Source: Asaia sp037151935 (GTDB lineage: Bacteria > Pseudomonadota > Alphaproteobacteria > Acetobacterales > Acetobacteraceae). From it: a DNA stretch of 64,000 nt. Below the pieces are notes generated by a model. It did not search any database. It saw only the letters and a program-made list of their open reading frames with translations, and was not told where the DNA came from. This document shows positions 21,746-30,581 of this stretch, piece by piece. Where the stretch lies: contig NZ_CP157575.1 of NCBI RefSeq assembly GCF_051628905.1, forward strand, positions 3,038,001 to 3,102,000, read 5' to 3'. The number at the start of each line of letters is the position of its first letter. The stretch's first letter is position 1. The position numbers and the translations under genes are program-made.

Positions 21746-23980
21746 ATGTCACGTAATAATATTACGAGAAAGAAATGTCTTGTCCTGGCTGTCGGCATGG
21801 CGGCCATCCTGACCGGGTCGCTGGCGACCGCCGCTCCCGCCCCTTGGCTGGATCGGTCTGTCTCACCGCAAGACCGTGTCGCAGCGCTCATGCGCAACAT
21901 GACAAAGGCTGAAAAGCTCTCGCTGATCGAAAGCGATCTCGCTCTTGAATTCGGAGCCTACAAGAAGCCGGCCGGTGCTATCGGGTCGGCTGCCTATGTC
22001 GCCGGTATCGAGCGTCTCGGTATCCCGGCGCTCCAGATCAGCGACGCGGGTCTGGGCGTGACCAACCCGATGAATGTGCGCCCTGGTGACGGGGCAACGG
22101 CATTACCGGCAGGCCAGGCGATGGCCGGCGCCTTCGATCTCGCGCTGGCACGTGAAGGCGGGGCGATGATCGGCGCCGAAGCGAAGCACCGGGGCTTCAA
22201 TGTCCTGCTCGCTGGCGGTGTCGATCTGGTGCGCGATCCGCGCGGCGGTCGCAACTTCGAATATATGGGTGAAGACCCCATTCTGGCGGGACAGGTTGCC
22301 GCGGCTGAGGTCCAGGGCGTGCAAAGCCAGCACGTTATTTCCACAATCAAGCATTATGCGGTCAATTCCTACGAGACCGGACGCATGATGAGCAGTCTCG
22401 ACCTTACAATTCCCGCCTTGCAGGAATCCGACCTTCTCGCATTCAGGATTGCCGTGCAGGAAGGCAGGCCAGGTAGCATCATGTGCGCCTATAACAAGGT
22501 CAATGGCGTCTATGCCTGTCAAAATCCCTATCTCCTGAGCGATGTGTTGAGGGGCGAGTGGGGTTATCAGGGCTTCGTCATGAGCGATTGGGGCGCCTTG
22601 TCGGATGGCGAGGCTGCGGCCAGGGCCGGGTTGGATCAGGACTCGGCCTATATCCTCGATCGCGGGACACGATTTGCCGATGCCATGCGCAAGATGGCCG
22701 GTCATCCCGCAGGCGAAAATATTCTTGACGCCAAGACCCGCCATATCCTGACGGCCATGGTCGTCAACGGATTATTCGACGATCAGGCACGCCCGGTGGA
22801 GGGCGCTGCGGAAATCGCTGCACATATGGCGGTGGCCCGTCGCATTGAGGAAGAGGGCGCGGTGCTGATGCGCAATGAGAGGGAAACACTCCCTCTCTCT
22901 GCTTCCGGGATGATCCTTGTCGTGGGCGGCCATGCGGATAAGGGCGTGATCGCGGGGGGAGGGAGTTCGGCTGTTCTGCCACGAGGCGGCAGCGCTATTG
23001 TCGATCCGGTTCAGGCCAGTCTCGAGACCATGCCGCATCCGATCATCTTCGAGCCGAACGCGCCTGTCGACGCCCTGCGCGCGGCCATGCCGGGGGCCGA
23101 GATCGTCTATAATGAAGGGACCGATCTCGCTCAGCTCGCCACTCTGGCGAAAAAAGCAAAAGCCGTCGTCGTGTTCGTGACCAAATGGCAGGGTGAAAGC
23201 CTTGATGCGCCCGATCTCGATTTGCCGGCATCGGACAACGCTCTGATCGAGACCGTCGCGCAGGCGAACAGGAAAAGTATCGTCGTTCTTGAGACGGGAA
23301 ATCCGGTCGTCATGCCATGGTTCGACAAGGTCGGTGCCGTACTCGAAGCATGGTATCCGGGCTCGGCCGGAGGCGAGGCGATTGCCAATCTGCTCAGCGG
23401 CAAAGCCGTCCCATCGGGCCGTCTTACGACGACATGGCCTCGATCCCTGTCCGACCTCCCGCGCCCGGAGTTGCCCGGGGCAGGGCATCATGCCGGCGCC
23501 TTCCCGCTTGATAAATCCACGATTGCCTATCTCAGGAATTATGATCTGAACAAGGAAGGCGCCGATGTGGGCTATCGCTGGTTTGCCTCCCGCGCCATCG
23601 CGCCCGCCTTCCCGTTCGGTTTCGGTCTGAGTTACACCCGTTTCACCAATGATGGGCTGACCGTCTCGATGGACGGAAAAAAGATCCTCGCGCACGCAAC
23701 AGTCACCAATAAGGGCAAGGTTGGGGGCGACGAGGTGGTGCAGATCTATGCTCACGCCCCGGATGGGGCGCCTTTACGTCTTGCCGGATATGGCCGTGTG
23801 ACCCTCTCTCCTGGCGAGAGCAAAGTTGTCGACATCCCTCTCTCTCCCTATGCGACGGCGCGTTACGATCAGGCGCAGAAAGACTGGAGGCAGCCAGCGG
23901 GCACCTATCGTTTTGTGCTCGCGCGCAACGCGGAGGATCAGACCGGTCCTGCGGCAAGTCTCCATATCGACGCGCAATGA
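21746..23980 (+). CDS. Exported beta-glucosidase, glycoside hydrolase family 3
   Basis: The product is 744 aa with a signal peptide (residues 1 to about 30, LVLAVGMAAILTGSLATAAP), so it is periplasmic or outer-surface. It shows the BglX-like GH3 order: an N-terminal TIM-barrel with nucleophile Asp281 in GFVMSDWGAL and the KHYAVNSYETGR loop, an alpha/beta sandwich (EEGAVLMRNE, VVFVTKWQGES), and a C-terminal fibronectin III-like domain (LTVSMDGKKIL to VVDIPLSPYAT). The retaining hydrolysis of beta-glucosides such as cellobiose or plant glycosides is inferred from the family. It lies between the sugar symporter and the porin gene, with no terminator seen. Confidence 0.92.
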   Translation: MSRNNITRKKCLVLAVGMAAILTGSLATAAPAPWLDRSVSPQDRVAALMRNMTKAEKLSLIESDLALEFGAYKKPAGAIGSAAYVAGIERLGIPALQISDAGLGVTNPMNVRPGDGATALPAGQAMAGAFDLALAREGGAMIGAEAKHRGFNVLLAGGVDLVRDPRGGRNFEYMGEDPILAGQVAAAEVQGVQSQHVISTIKHYAVNSYETGRMMSSLDLTIPALQESDLLAFRIAVQEGRPGSIMCAYNKVNGVYACQNPYLLSDVLRGEWGYQGFVMSDWGALSDGEAAARAGLDQDSAYILDRGTRFADAMRKMAGHPAGENILDAKTRHILTAMVVNGLFDDQARPVEGAAEIAAHMAVARRIEEEGAVLMRNERETLPLSASGMILVVGGHADKGVIAGGGSSAVLPRGGSAIVDPVQASLETMPHPIIFEPNAPVDALRAAMPGAEIVYNEGTDLAQLATLAKKAKAVVVFVTKWQGESLDAPDLDLPASDNALIETVAQANRKSIVVLETGNPVVMPWFDKVGAVLEAWYPGSAGGEAIANLLSGKAVPSGRLTTTWPRSLSDLPRPELPGAGHHAGAFPLDKSTIAYLRNYDLNKEGADVGYRWFASRAIAPAFPFGFGLSYTRFTNDGLTVSMDGKKILAHATVTNKGKVGGDEVVQIYAHAPDGAPLRLAGYGRVTLSPGESKVVDIPLSPYATARYDQAQKDWRQPAGTYRFVLARNAEDQTGPAASLHIDAQ

Positions 23981-23993
23981 AGGATGACAGCTT

Positions 23994-25385
23994 ATGCCCG
24001 GTTCATCCTTTCCAGCAACGAGGGAGCCTACCGCCACACGGCGGTGCGCCCTGCGTTCAGCGCTGCTGACAGTCATCTCTGTGGCGAGCATGACGCCGCT
24101 CATGGCCCAGGAAACGAATTACACCAATCTCCCATCCCTTGAGTCTCAAAGAGCCGCTGTACACCCCGATCAATCGTGCCACAGCTACGACAAGATGATC
24201 ACAAAGGGGTCTGAATCGCCCATCATCACCACATGCGACACGCTTTTCCCCGATCAGTTCGGCCTGCGCGAAAAGCTGGGGAGCAAAGGCTTTCTGATTG
24301 AGGGATATTATTCTTTCGGCGAAATCTACGATGTGCTCGGCCATCAGGGAAAACCGCAGGCCTATAACGGCCAGAGCCCGAATTTCTCGGGCAATCTCTG
24401 GCTCAATATGACCTATGATATGGCGCGGCTGGGTCTCAATAAAGGGTCCCAGCTGACCCTGTCGATGAATAACTGGCAGACCGCCTATCCGGGGGCAGGG
24501 GTACGGGGTACGGCGCTCAGTCAGGCGACGATTTTCCAGACATTCTTCAATGGCCGCATCACCGCTCAATACGGATATTACGGGCTACTCGGACAGTTTT
24601 ACGGTCTTTTCCTTGGGACAAGCACGGCATCGAGCGCGCTCGGGCCGACCAGTATCATTCCCAATCAGGTCGGCATGTCCATGTATCTACCGACGCTTGG
24701 CCTCGATATACGCATGTACGCGCATGACAGGCGTTTCTATAATCACTTCGGCTTTGCGCGCAGCCAGAGCCCTGACGGCTTTGCCGCTGATTCCCGTGCC
24801 AATCCGTCAGGTGTCAATTTCCGCGTCAATGGCGCCAGGCCGATCTACGTCGATGAGATCGGTTTCAGGCAGCGCCCCACACGCGGCAAGCTCATGACCT
24901 GGCTCCGTGCCGGAGGGATTTATAACAGCTCGTCCTATTATGATTTCCGACGCCGCGCTTTCGGTCGCTCCAATTCAGCTTTTTATGTCGTTTTCGACCA
25001 GCAGCTTTTGCAGACCAACCCGGCGATACCTTATCTGGGCTGGTATATCGACCTGAAGACAGATCACGCCGATCGCACAAAGAACGTTTTCACCGATGAT
25101 TATGCGGCGACGATCTATTCCCTGGGCCCGTTTCGGGGGCGTGAGAAAGACATGCTGTCGATCGGATTTACGTACAACAAGATCGGATCGGCCGCACAGC
25201 AGGATCTCCAGAGGCTGGCGCCACGGAAATTCGATCACAGCACGACATCTTCGGTCGCCTATGCGGCTCACCTGCATAGGGGGATCTATTTCGTCGGTAC
25301 GACGAGTTATACGACACATCCCGTCGTCTCTCGTCTTTATGCCGACGCCCTCACATTGCAGGGGCAGTTCACGCTGTCATTTTGA
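23994..25385 (+). CDS. OprB-family carbohydrate-selective porin
   Basis: The product is 463 aa with an N-terminal signal peptide (cut near LMAQETNY). The mature part has the OprB pattern of alternating aromatic beta-strands, for example LWLNMTYDMARLG, ITAQYGYYGLLGQFYG and a C-terminal LQGQFTLSF ending in Phe, the outer-membrane assembly signal. OprB porins pass glucose and small oligosaccharides. The gene starts 13 bases after the glucosidase stop and so is almost certainly in the same transcript. The three genes together form an entry, cleavage and uptake route for beta-glucosides. Confidence 0.88.
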   Translation: MPGSSFPATREPTATRRCALRSALLTVISVASMTPLMAQETNYTNLPSLESQRAAVHPDQSCHSYDKMITKGSESPIITTCDTLFPDQFGLREKLGSKGFLIEGYYSFGEIYDVLGHQGKPQAYNGQSPNFSGNLWLNMTYDMARLGLNKGSQLTLSMNNWQTAYPGAGVRGTALSQATIFQTFFNGRITAQYGYYGLLGQFYGLFLGTSTASSALGPTSIIPNQVGMSMYLPTLGLDIRMYAHDRRFYNHFGFARSQSPDGFAADSRANPSGVNFRVNGARPIYVDEIGFRQRPTRGKLMTWLRAGGIYNSSSYYDFRRRAFGRSNSAFYVVFDQQLLQTNPAIPYLGWYIDLKTDHADRTKNVFTDDYAATIYSLGPFRGREKDMLSIGFTYNKIGSAAQQDLQRLAPRKFDHSTTSSVAYAAHLHRGIYFVGTTSYTTHPVVSRLYADALTLQGQFTLSF

Positions 25386-25536
25386 ATGTCGCGGCAGTTT
25401 CGAAAGGGTCTCGATCTGCCGTGAACCGTCCGGTTACGCCAGTAATAGGGCGCTCAGGACGCTTTGAGACCGTCGATGCGGCGGATTTCATGCGCCGCAT
25501 GGGTCTTGGCTGAACGCGCCAGCCGAGGAAAACGGC

Positions 25537-25923
25537 TCAGCGTGGGGCCACCCAGCCATTGCCCGATGCATCGCCGAGCTGGCCGCTCTGGACCGGGCTG
25601 CTATTGGAATAGGCAGAACCGAATTTGCTCAGATCGGCGCCGGTCACGGCATCGCGCTGCACATTATCGGCGTGATCGGGGTCGGGGCCGTGGTTGAACT
25701 CGGTGCTCGGCGTTTCCTGATAGCCGGGCGGCAGCGAGTGGCGGCCTTTGGCGGTCAGATGTTCGCCCTTGCCATGATATTCAACGCCGCCGTCATTGGT
25801 GGTGCTCTGCGGAGCATGGGCGTCATTCGGGGCGTTCTGTCCCGTAAACTGGGCCCAGGCCGTGCTGGCAGGCAGGGCGAGGAGAGTGGCGGCCAGAAAG
25901 GCGCCGCGTCGGAGCTTTGCCAT
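25537..25923 (-). CDS. Small exported protein of unknown function
   Basis: The product is 128 aa with a clear signal peptide (RGAFLAATLLALPASTAWAQ). The mature part is hydrophilic, rich in Gly, Asn, Ser, His and Asp, with no Cys and no recognised domain (SLPPGYQETPSTEFNHGPDP is characteristic). AAGGGA precedes ATG 25923. It stands alone between the convergent porin gene and the divergent alkB gene. It probably belongs to a lineage-specific set of periplasmic proteins; I cannot suggest a function. Confidence 0.6.
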   Translation of the reverse strand: MAKLRRGAFLAATLLALPASTAWAQFTGQNAPNDAHAPQSTTNDGGVEYHGKGEHLTAKGRHSLPPGYQETPSTEFNHGPDPDHADNVQRDAVTGADLSKFGSAYSNSSPVQSGQLGDASGNGWVAPR

Positions 25924-26061
25924 CGAAGCATTCCCTTGCAGTTTCGTCCCGTTACGCTTGGCGTACAGGAACGGTGGTTGCCAATTCGGAAATAAGCCCG
26001 ATCTCTGGCGCTGATAAGAACCTCAAGTAAGCGGTGAGGCAGGAGGCGGCAAGGGTCTATT

Positions 26062-26718
26062 ATGATGGATGATCTGTTCGGCGCCCTCAGGGCACGCGAG
26101 ACCCTCGCGCAGGGAGCCGTTTTACTTCCCGGAGCCGCCTTATCACGCCAGGAAAGGCTGATGGCGCAGGTGGGTGACATCGTGTCGCAGGCGCCGCTGA
26201 GGCGGCTCACGACACCGGGCGGTCGCCGCTTTTCGGTAGAGATGACAAATTGTGGCTCGCTTGGCTGGCATTCCGACGCAGCGGGGTACCGTTACGAGTC
26301 CCGTGACCCCCTTTCGGGCAGGTTCTGGCCTGCACTGCCATCCGACTGGATCACTTTTGCGCAAGATATGGCGGCACAGGCGGGTTTCGGTGGTTTCCAG
26401 CCGCAGGCCTGCCTTCTCAACCGCTATGCCCCCGGCGCGCGTATGGGGCTGCATCAGGACCGCGATGAAACAGCGCTCGATTCCCCGATCGTCTCCATTT
26501 CTCTGGGGCTGGCGGCCCAGTTTCTGTTCGGCGGTGCAGAGCGCACAGATCCGGTCCGCAAATTGCGCCTTGTCAGCGGAGACGTGGTGGTATGGGGTGG
26601 CGCATCGCGCCTCTTCTATCACGGGATCGCTCCATTGGCCCCCGACCATCATCCTCTCACCGGTGCGTGTCGCTGGAATCTGACATTCCGTCGTGTCAGC
26701 GCCGAGGATAGCCCCTAG
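26062..26718 (+). CDS. alkB: AlkB, 2-oxoglutarate/Fe(II) DNA dealkylase
   Basis: Repairs 1-methyladenine and 3-methylcytosine by oxidative demethylation. The product is 218 aa, the standard length. The iron triad appears as HQDRDE (HxD) and the His of FYHGI. The 2-oxoglutarate-binding arginine region is CRWNLTFRRV. The substrate-lid region MTNCGSLGWHSDAAGYRY and NRYAPGARMGLHQD match the bacterial AlkB group closely. The gene is divergent from the small exported protein and followed by the DAHP synthase gene after 62 bases. No Ada-type site was recognised. Confidence 0.93.
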   Translation: MMDDLFGALRARETLAQGAVLLPGAALSRQERLMAQVGDIVSQAPLRRLTTPGGRRFSVEMTNCGSLGWHSDAAGYRYESRDPLSGRFWPALPSDWITFAQDMAAQAGFGGFQPQACLLNRYAPGARMGLHQDRDETALDSPIVSISLGLAAQFLFGGAERTDPVRKLRLVSGDVVVWGGASRLFYHGIAPLAPDHHPLTGACRWNLTFRRVSAEDSP

Positions 26719-26780
26719 GCGACAGGAATATTCCGTTTCATACTAGACCCCCTCTTTTTGAACCGAAGGAAGACGCTCTC

Positions 26781-28175
26781 ATGCACCCGAACCGCGAATC
26801 CGCCCAGCACGCCGGCTGGACGCCGTCGAGCTGGCGGTCGCACCCCATTCGCCAGGCACCGCATTATCTGGATGCAGCCGCGCTCGACTCTGTCGAAGCC
26901 CGACTGCGGCGCTATCCGCCGCTGGTGTTTGCAGGCGAAACGCGGCGCCTCAAAAGCCAGCTCGCCAAGGCGGCGCGCGGCGAGGCGTTTGTGTTGCAGG
27001 GCGGGGCCTGTGCCGAGAGCTTCAACGAGTTTACGGCCGATATCGTGCGCGATACTTTCCGCGTGCTGCTGCAGATGGCCGTTGTGCTCACCTTTGGCGC
27101 CAAGGTGCCGGTCATCAAGATCGGACGTATGGCCGGGCAATATGCCAAGCCGCGCTCTTCCGACACCGAAACCCTCGATGGGGTGACGCTGCCCTGCTAT
27201 CGCGGTGACATCATCAACGGGCCGGAATTCACAGAGGCCGCGCGTCTGCCCGATCCGGGCCGTATGGAAACCGGCTATTTCCAGTCAGCCGGTGTCATGA
27301 ACCTGCTGCGCGCCTTCGCTTCCGGTGGCTATGCCAATCTGCATGAAGTGCATCGCTGGAATCTCGGCTTCGTCAAGCGTTCGCCGCTTGCCGAACGCTA
27401 TCAGGATCTGGCCCAGCGTATCGATGAGACGCTTTCCTTCATGGGGGCCTGTGGCTTCAACCAGAGCGCTCCGCAGATCAACGAGACCGAGTTCTACACC
27501 TCGCATGAGGCGCTGCTTCTGCCCTATGAGCAGGCCCTCACGCGCATCGATAGCCTGAGCGAGAACTGGTACGACTGCTCGGCGCATTTTCTCTGGATCG
27601 GCGATCGCACGCGCCAGCCCGATGGCGCTCATGTCGAGTTCCTGCGTGGTGTCGGCAACCCGATCGGCATCAAGGTCGGGCCGACGACGACGCTCGACGA
27701 TCTCGAAAAGCTGCTGGATATCCTGAACCCCAAAGACGAGGCCGGGCGTATCACCCTCATCTCGCGCATGGGCGCGGGCAAGGTGGGCGATTTCCTGCCG
27801 CCGCTTCTCGACAAGGTCCAGGCCAGCGGCCGCACGGTCACCTGGCTCTGCGACCCGATGCACGGCAACACCATCACCACGGCCGACAAGGTCAAGACGC
27901 GCTCGTTCGACTCCATTCTGGGCGAGGTGAAGGGGTTTTTCTCGGTCTTCCAGCAGGCGGGCCTGCGGCCGGGTGGTATCCACATCGAAATGACGGGTCA
28001 GGATGTGACGGAATGCGTCGGTGGCGCCCAGTGCCTCACCGAAGCCGATCTGGCCGGGCGATACGAAACCTTCTGCGACCCGCGCCTGAATGCCGAGCAG
28101 TCGCTCGAAATGGCCTTCCTGCTCGCTGAAGAGTTGACGGGGCATTTCCGCGATCATGGAGTGCTGCAAAAATGA
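26781..28175 (+). CDS. 3-deoxy-7-phosphoheptulonate synthase, class II
   Basis: First step of the shikimate pathway: condenses PEP and erythrose 4-phosphate to DAHP. The product is 464 aa of the plant-type (class II) family, shown by FVLQGGACAESF, KIGRMAGQYAKPRS, YFQSAGVMNLLRAFASGG, HRWNLGF and WLCDPMHGNT. Metal and substrate ligands of the family (Cys in GACAES, the His of PMHGN and Glu in HIEMTGQ) are present. ATG 26781 has GAAGGAAGA upstream. The stop overlaps the start of the next gene as ATGA, so the two are co-translated. Confidence 0.95.
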   Translation: MHPNRESAQHAGWTPSSWRSHPIRQAPHYLDAAALDSVEARLRRYPPLVFAGETRRLKSQLAKAARGEAFVLQGGACAESFNEFTADIVRDTFRVLLQMAVVLTFGAKVPVIKIGRMAGQYAKPRSSDTETLDGVTLPCYRGDIINGPEFTEAARLPDPGRMETGYFQSAGVMNLLRAFASGGYANLHEVHRWNLGFVKRSPLAERYQDLAQRIDETLSFMGACGFNQSAPQINETEFYTSHEALLLPYEQALTRIDSLSENWYDCSAHFLWIGDRTRQPDGAHVEFLRGVGNPIGIKVGPTTTLDDLEKLLDILNPKDEAGRITLISRMGAGKVGDFLPPLLDKVQASGRTVTWLCDPMHGNTITTADKVKTRSFDSILGEVKGFFSVFQQAGLRPGGIHIEMTGQDVTECVGGAQCLTEADLAGRYETFCDPRLNAEQSLEMAFLLAEELTGHFRDHGVLQK

Positions 28176-29377
28176 GCCCGAACCGGCCCGATGAAGAAAA
28201 TGCAGCGATAAGCACCGCGATCAGTCCGACGCTCGCCCTGACCCAAGGCGAGATCGCGGCACGCACCGATGCGTATTTCAACCGCACCCAGGCCATCGTC
28301 TCGCATTTCGGCGAGTGCGAGGTCACCTATGCGCTCTTCATCCGCAGGCCGGTTATCGCTGCCCATGGACTGATGATCGCCTGGCTCGAAAACGTTGCGC
28401 GCGAGCAGGGTTTTTCGGTCGCGATCGAGATCGTCACGCCGGAGGGCAGCTGGGTCGGGGCAGGGGAGCCGCTCGTCTATCTGACCGGCCCCTTTACCCG
28501 CATGGCCCCGCTCGAAACCCTGCTGCTCCAGAAGCTCGGCTCTGCCTGTGTCGCAGCCCATAATGCCTATCAGATGGCGCTTGCTCTGCCTGACGCCGCC
28601 TTCATGGCCATGGAGGCGCGGCATTGCGCCGGTTTCGAGATGCAGGAAATCATGGGCTATGCGGCCTCGGTCGGCTCGCGCGCCGCTCGACGCGAGGGGG
28701 CGAAGGGCTTCATTGGCTGCGCCAATGACGTAACGGCCCGGTTTTTCGGCAGCGAGCGCGGTTTGGGCACAATGCCCCACGCCCTGATAGGCTATGCCGG
28801 ATCGACCCTGCGGGCCGCAGAGATGTATCACGAGGTCTATCCGAACGACCCGCTGGTGGTGCTGGTCGATTATTTCGGTCAGGAGATCACCGATGCGCTG
28901 GCCGTCTGCCGTCGCTTCCCCGAGCTGGCGGCTGAGGGACGCATCAGTGTGCGTCTGGATACCCATGGCGGGCGCTTTATCGAAGGGCTCGATCCGCAAT
29001 CTTCCTATGGCGTGCTAGAGCGTCACACACCGGGCACGATCAGGCGTTATCGCTCCGATCATGAGCTGAAGGACCTCGTCGGCACGGGTGTATCGGCAGC
29101 CGCCATCTGGTGGATGCGTGAATCGCTCAATGAAGCCGGTTTTACCGAGGTGAAGATCATCGTTTCATCCGGCTTCGGCTTGGAGAAATGCATGACCATG
29201 CGCGACTCCCATGCGCCGCTCGATGTGGTCGGCACCGGCTCTTTCATTCCGGTCAAATGGAACGAAACCTATGCGACTGCCGATATCGTCGCTTATGACG
29301 GCGAAAAGCGGGTAAAGGTGGGGCGCGAGTTCCTCCTGCAGAAAATCCCGTCAAAAACGAAGGAGAGCGAAGCGTGA
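28172..29377 (+). CDS. pncB: Nicotinate phosphoribosyltransferase
   Basis: NAD salvage: joins nicotinate and PRPP to nicotinate mononucleotide. The product is 401 aa. Family features are ALTQGEIAARTDAYFNRTQ at the N-terminus, MEARHCAGFEMQEIMGYAASVGSRAA, the Gly-rich GTMPHALIGYAG, VRLDTHGGRF in the barrel and IIVSSGFGLEK with GTGSFIP in the phosphate-binding part. It overlaps the DAHP synthase stop (ATGA) and its own end overlaps the next small gene by four bases. A tight three- or four-gene unit is therefore likely. Nicotinamide-specific members are the alternative within the superfamily. Confidence 0.85.
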   Translation: MSPNRPDEENAAISTAISPTLALTQGEIAARTDAYFNRTQAIVSHFGECEVTYALFIRRPVIAAHGLMIAWLENVAREQGFSVAIEIVTPEGSWVGAGEPLVYLTGPFTRMAPLETLLLQKLGSACVAAHNAYQMALALPDAAFMAMEARHCAGFEMQEIMGYAASVGSRAARREGAKGFIGCANDVTARFFGSERGLGTMPHALIGYAGSTLRAAEMYHEVYPNDPLVVLVDYFGQEITDALAVCRRFPELAAEGRISVRLDTHGGRFIEGLDPQSSYGVLERHTPGTIRRYRSDHELKDLVGTGVSAAAIWWMRESLNEAGFTEVKIIVSSGFGLEKCMTMRDSHAPLDVVGTGSFIPVKWNETYATADIVAYDGEKRVKVGREFLLQKIPSKTKESEA

Positions 29378-29748
29378 GCAGTTCTGAAGCAGAGCCCGAT
29401 CGCGGCTGGTTTGTCCGCATTCTCGACAATTCGGGCGGCGCGGAAGAGGGGATCGTGGAAGAGGTGAAAGACTTCCAGGATCTCGCCCATGCCAATGCCT
29501 ATGCGCGTGCCTATGTGCGTGACAGCATCGAGCGTTGCCGGGTCGGCGGCGCTGTCGGGCGCGAAGTGCTCGAATCCTGGTTCTCGTTCGGCGAAGACGC
29601 GATTGTTGTCGAGGCAGGCGACGATGGATGGAAATCGGCCTCGGAACTGGAGGATTTCGCAGCCTCGCCCGCCTCTCCCATGGAGCGCGACTGGCGCACG
29701 CTCGACCCACGCCGCCTCGTGGAAGATGACGAGCAGGTCGAACTCTGA
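29374..29748 (+). CDS. Conserved small acidic protein, unknown
   Basis: The product is 124 aa, soluble and acidic (many Glu and Asp), without signal peptide or membrane span. The central part, DFQDLAHANAYARAYVRDSIERCR, is helical, and SWFSFGEDAIVV follows. I do not recognise a named domain. The start is GTG 29374, overlapping pncB by four bases, and the stop overlaps the next ATG by one base (TGATG), so the three genes are translationally coupled. The position suggests a partner of pncB or of the following exported protein, but this is only context. Confidence 0.7.
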   Translation: MSSSEAEPDRGWFVRILDNSGGAEEGIVEEVKDFQDLAHANAYARAYVRDSIERCRVGGAVGREVLESWFSFGEDAIVVEAGDDGWKSASELEDFAASPASPMERDWRTLDPRRLVEDDEQVEL

Positions 29749-30506
29749 TGGGTGTCGGACGTCGCAAGCTCCTTCTCGCCGCAGCTGCGCTTGGCATGGC
29801 AGCCCCTTTGCCGGGGCTGGCCGCTACCGTACTGCCCGCCTCTCCCACGCCGCAGAACGGCCTTTCCGATCTGAGCCGTCAGCTCGCGGCCCTGCCGCGT
29901 CGCCGCCAGTTCACCACCGTGCCGCGCCTGCTCGATCACCCCGATCTCTGGGATGACGTCGCCTTTGACGCGCTGCTGGCCTATCGCGGCGCGCAGAAGA
30001 TGGTGGGTAGCGGCACCTCGCTTTCGGGCAATTGGCCGAACGAGGCGCAGAACCTGCTCAACAGCGAGGTTTTTTCCTTCGTGCATCCCGATGCGCTCCT
30101 GGTGATGGCGCTGTGGGGCGAAGCGCAACTCGGGCTCTATAACGAGGCCGCCTGGGCGCGTTTCGATCTGGCCAAGCTCGTGGCGCAGGGGCAGACCGCC
30201 TCTCCGCTGCACCAGACACCCGCAGGCAGTTCGCGCCATCATCAGGACGAGCAGGGCGCCTATGGTGCTGCCGGGCGAAACATTCCCGCCCTTCAGGCGC
30301 GTGGCGTGGTTTTTCTGGCCTGTCACAACGCCGTCTGGGCGCATGCGGGCAGGTTGATCGCTCTCGGGGCCGGGCCGACAGGGCTCAGCCACGAGCAGAT
30401 GGCTGCCGAACTGACCAACGCGTTTGACCCCCGCGCTATCGTGACGCCGAGTGCGCTTGGGGCTCTGGCCGAGCTGCAACGCGCCGGGTTCTCGCGGATT
30501 TTCTGA
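29748..30506 (+). CDS. Exported protein with twin-arginine-like signal, unknown
   Basis: The product is 252 aa. The N-terminus GRRKLLLAAAALGMAAPLPG resembles a Tat signal (two Arg, hydrophobic run, Ala-rich end), so a periplasmic location is likely. The mature part contains AYRGAQKMVGSGTSLSGNWP, HPDALLVMALWGEAQLGLYN and VVFLACHNAVWAHAGRLIAL. The last of these, with its lone Cys-His, is reminiscent of DsrE-type folds, but I cannot assign it. It starts at the stop of the acidic protein and ends 75 bases before gltX. It seems restricted to this lineage (inference). Confidence 0.7.
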   Translation: MGVGRRKLLLAAAALGMAAPLPGLAATVLPASPTPQNGLSDLSRQLAALPRRRQFTTVPRLLDHPDLWDDVAFDALLAYRGAQKMVGSGTSLSGNWPNEAQNLLNSEVFSFVHPDALLVMALWGEAQLGLYNEAAWARFDLAKLVAQGQTASPLHQTPAGSSRHHQDEQGAYGAAGRNIPALQARGVVFLACHNAVWAHAGRLIALGAGPTGLSHEQMAAELTNAFDPRAIVTPSALGALAELQRAGFSRIF

Positions 30507-30581
30507 AAACCCCCGGTTTTCTGAACGGTCGGGCATGCGCAGGCTCTGGCAAATTGCCTGCGCGCTTGGCATAGAAGCAGC

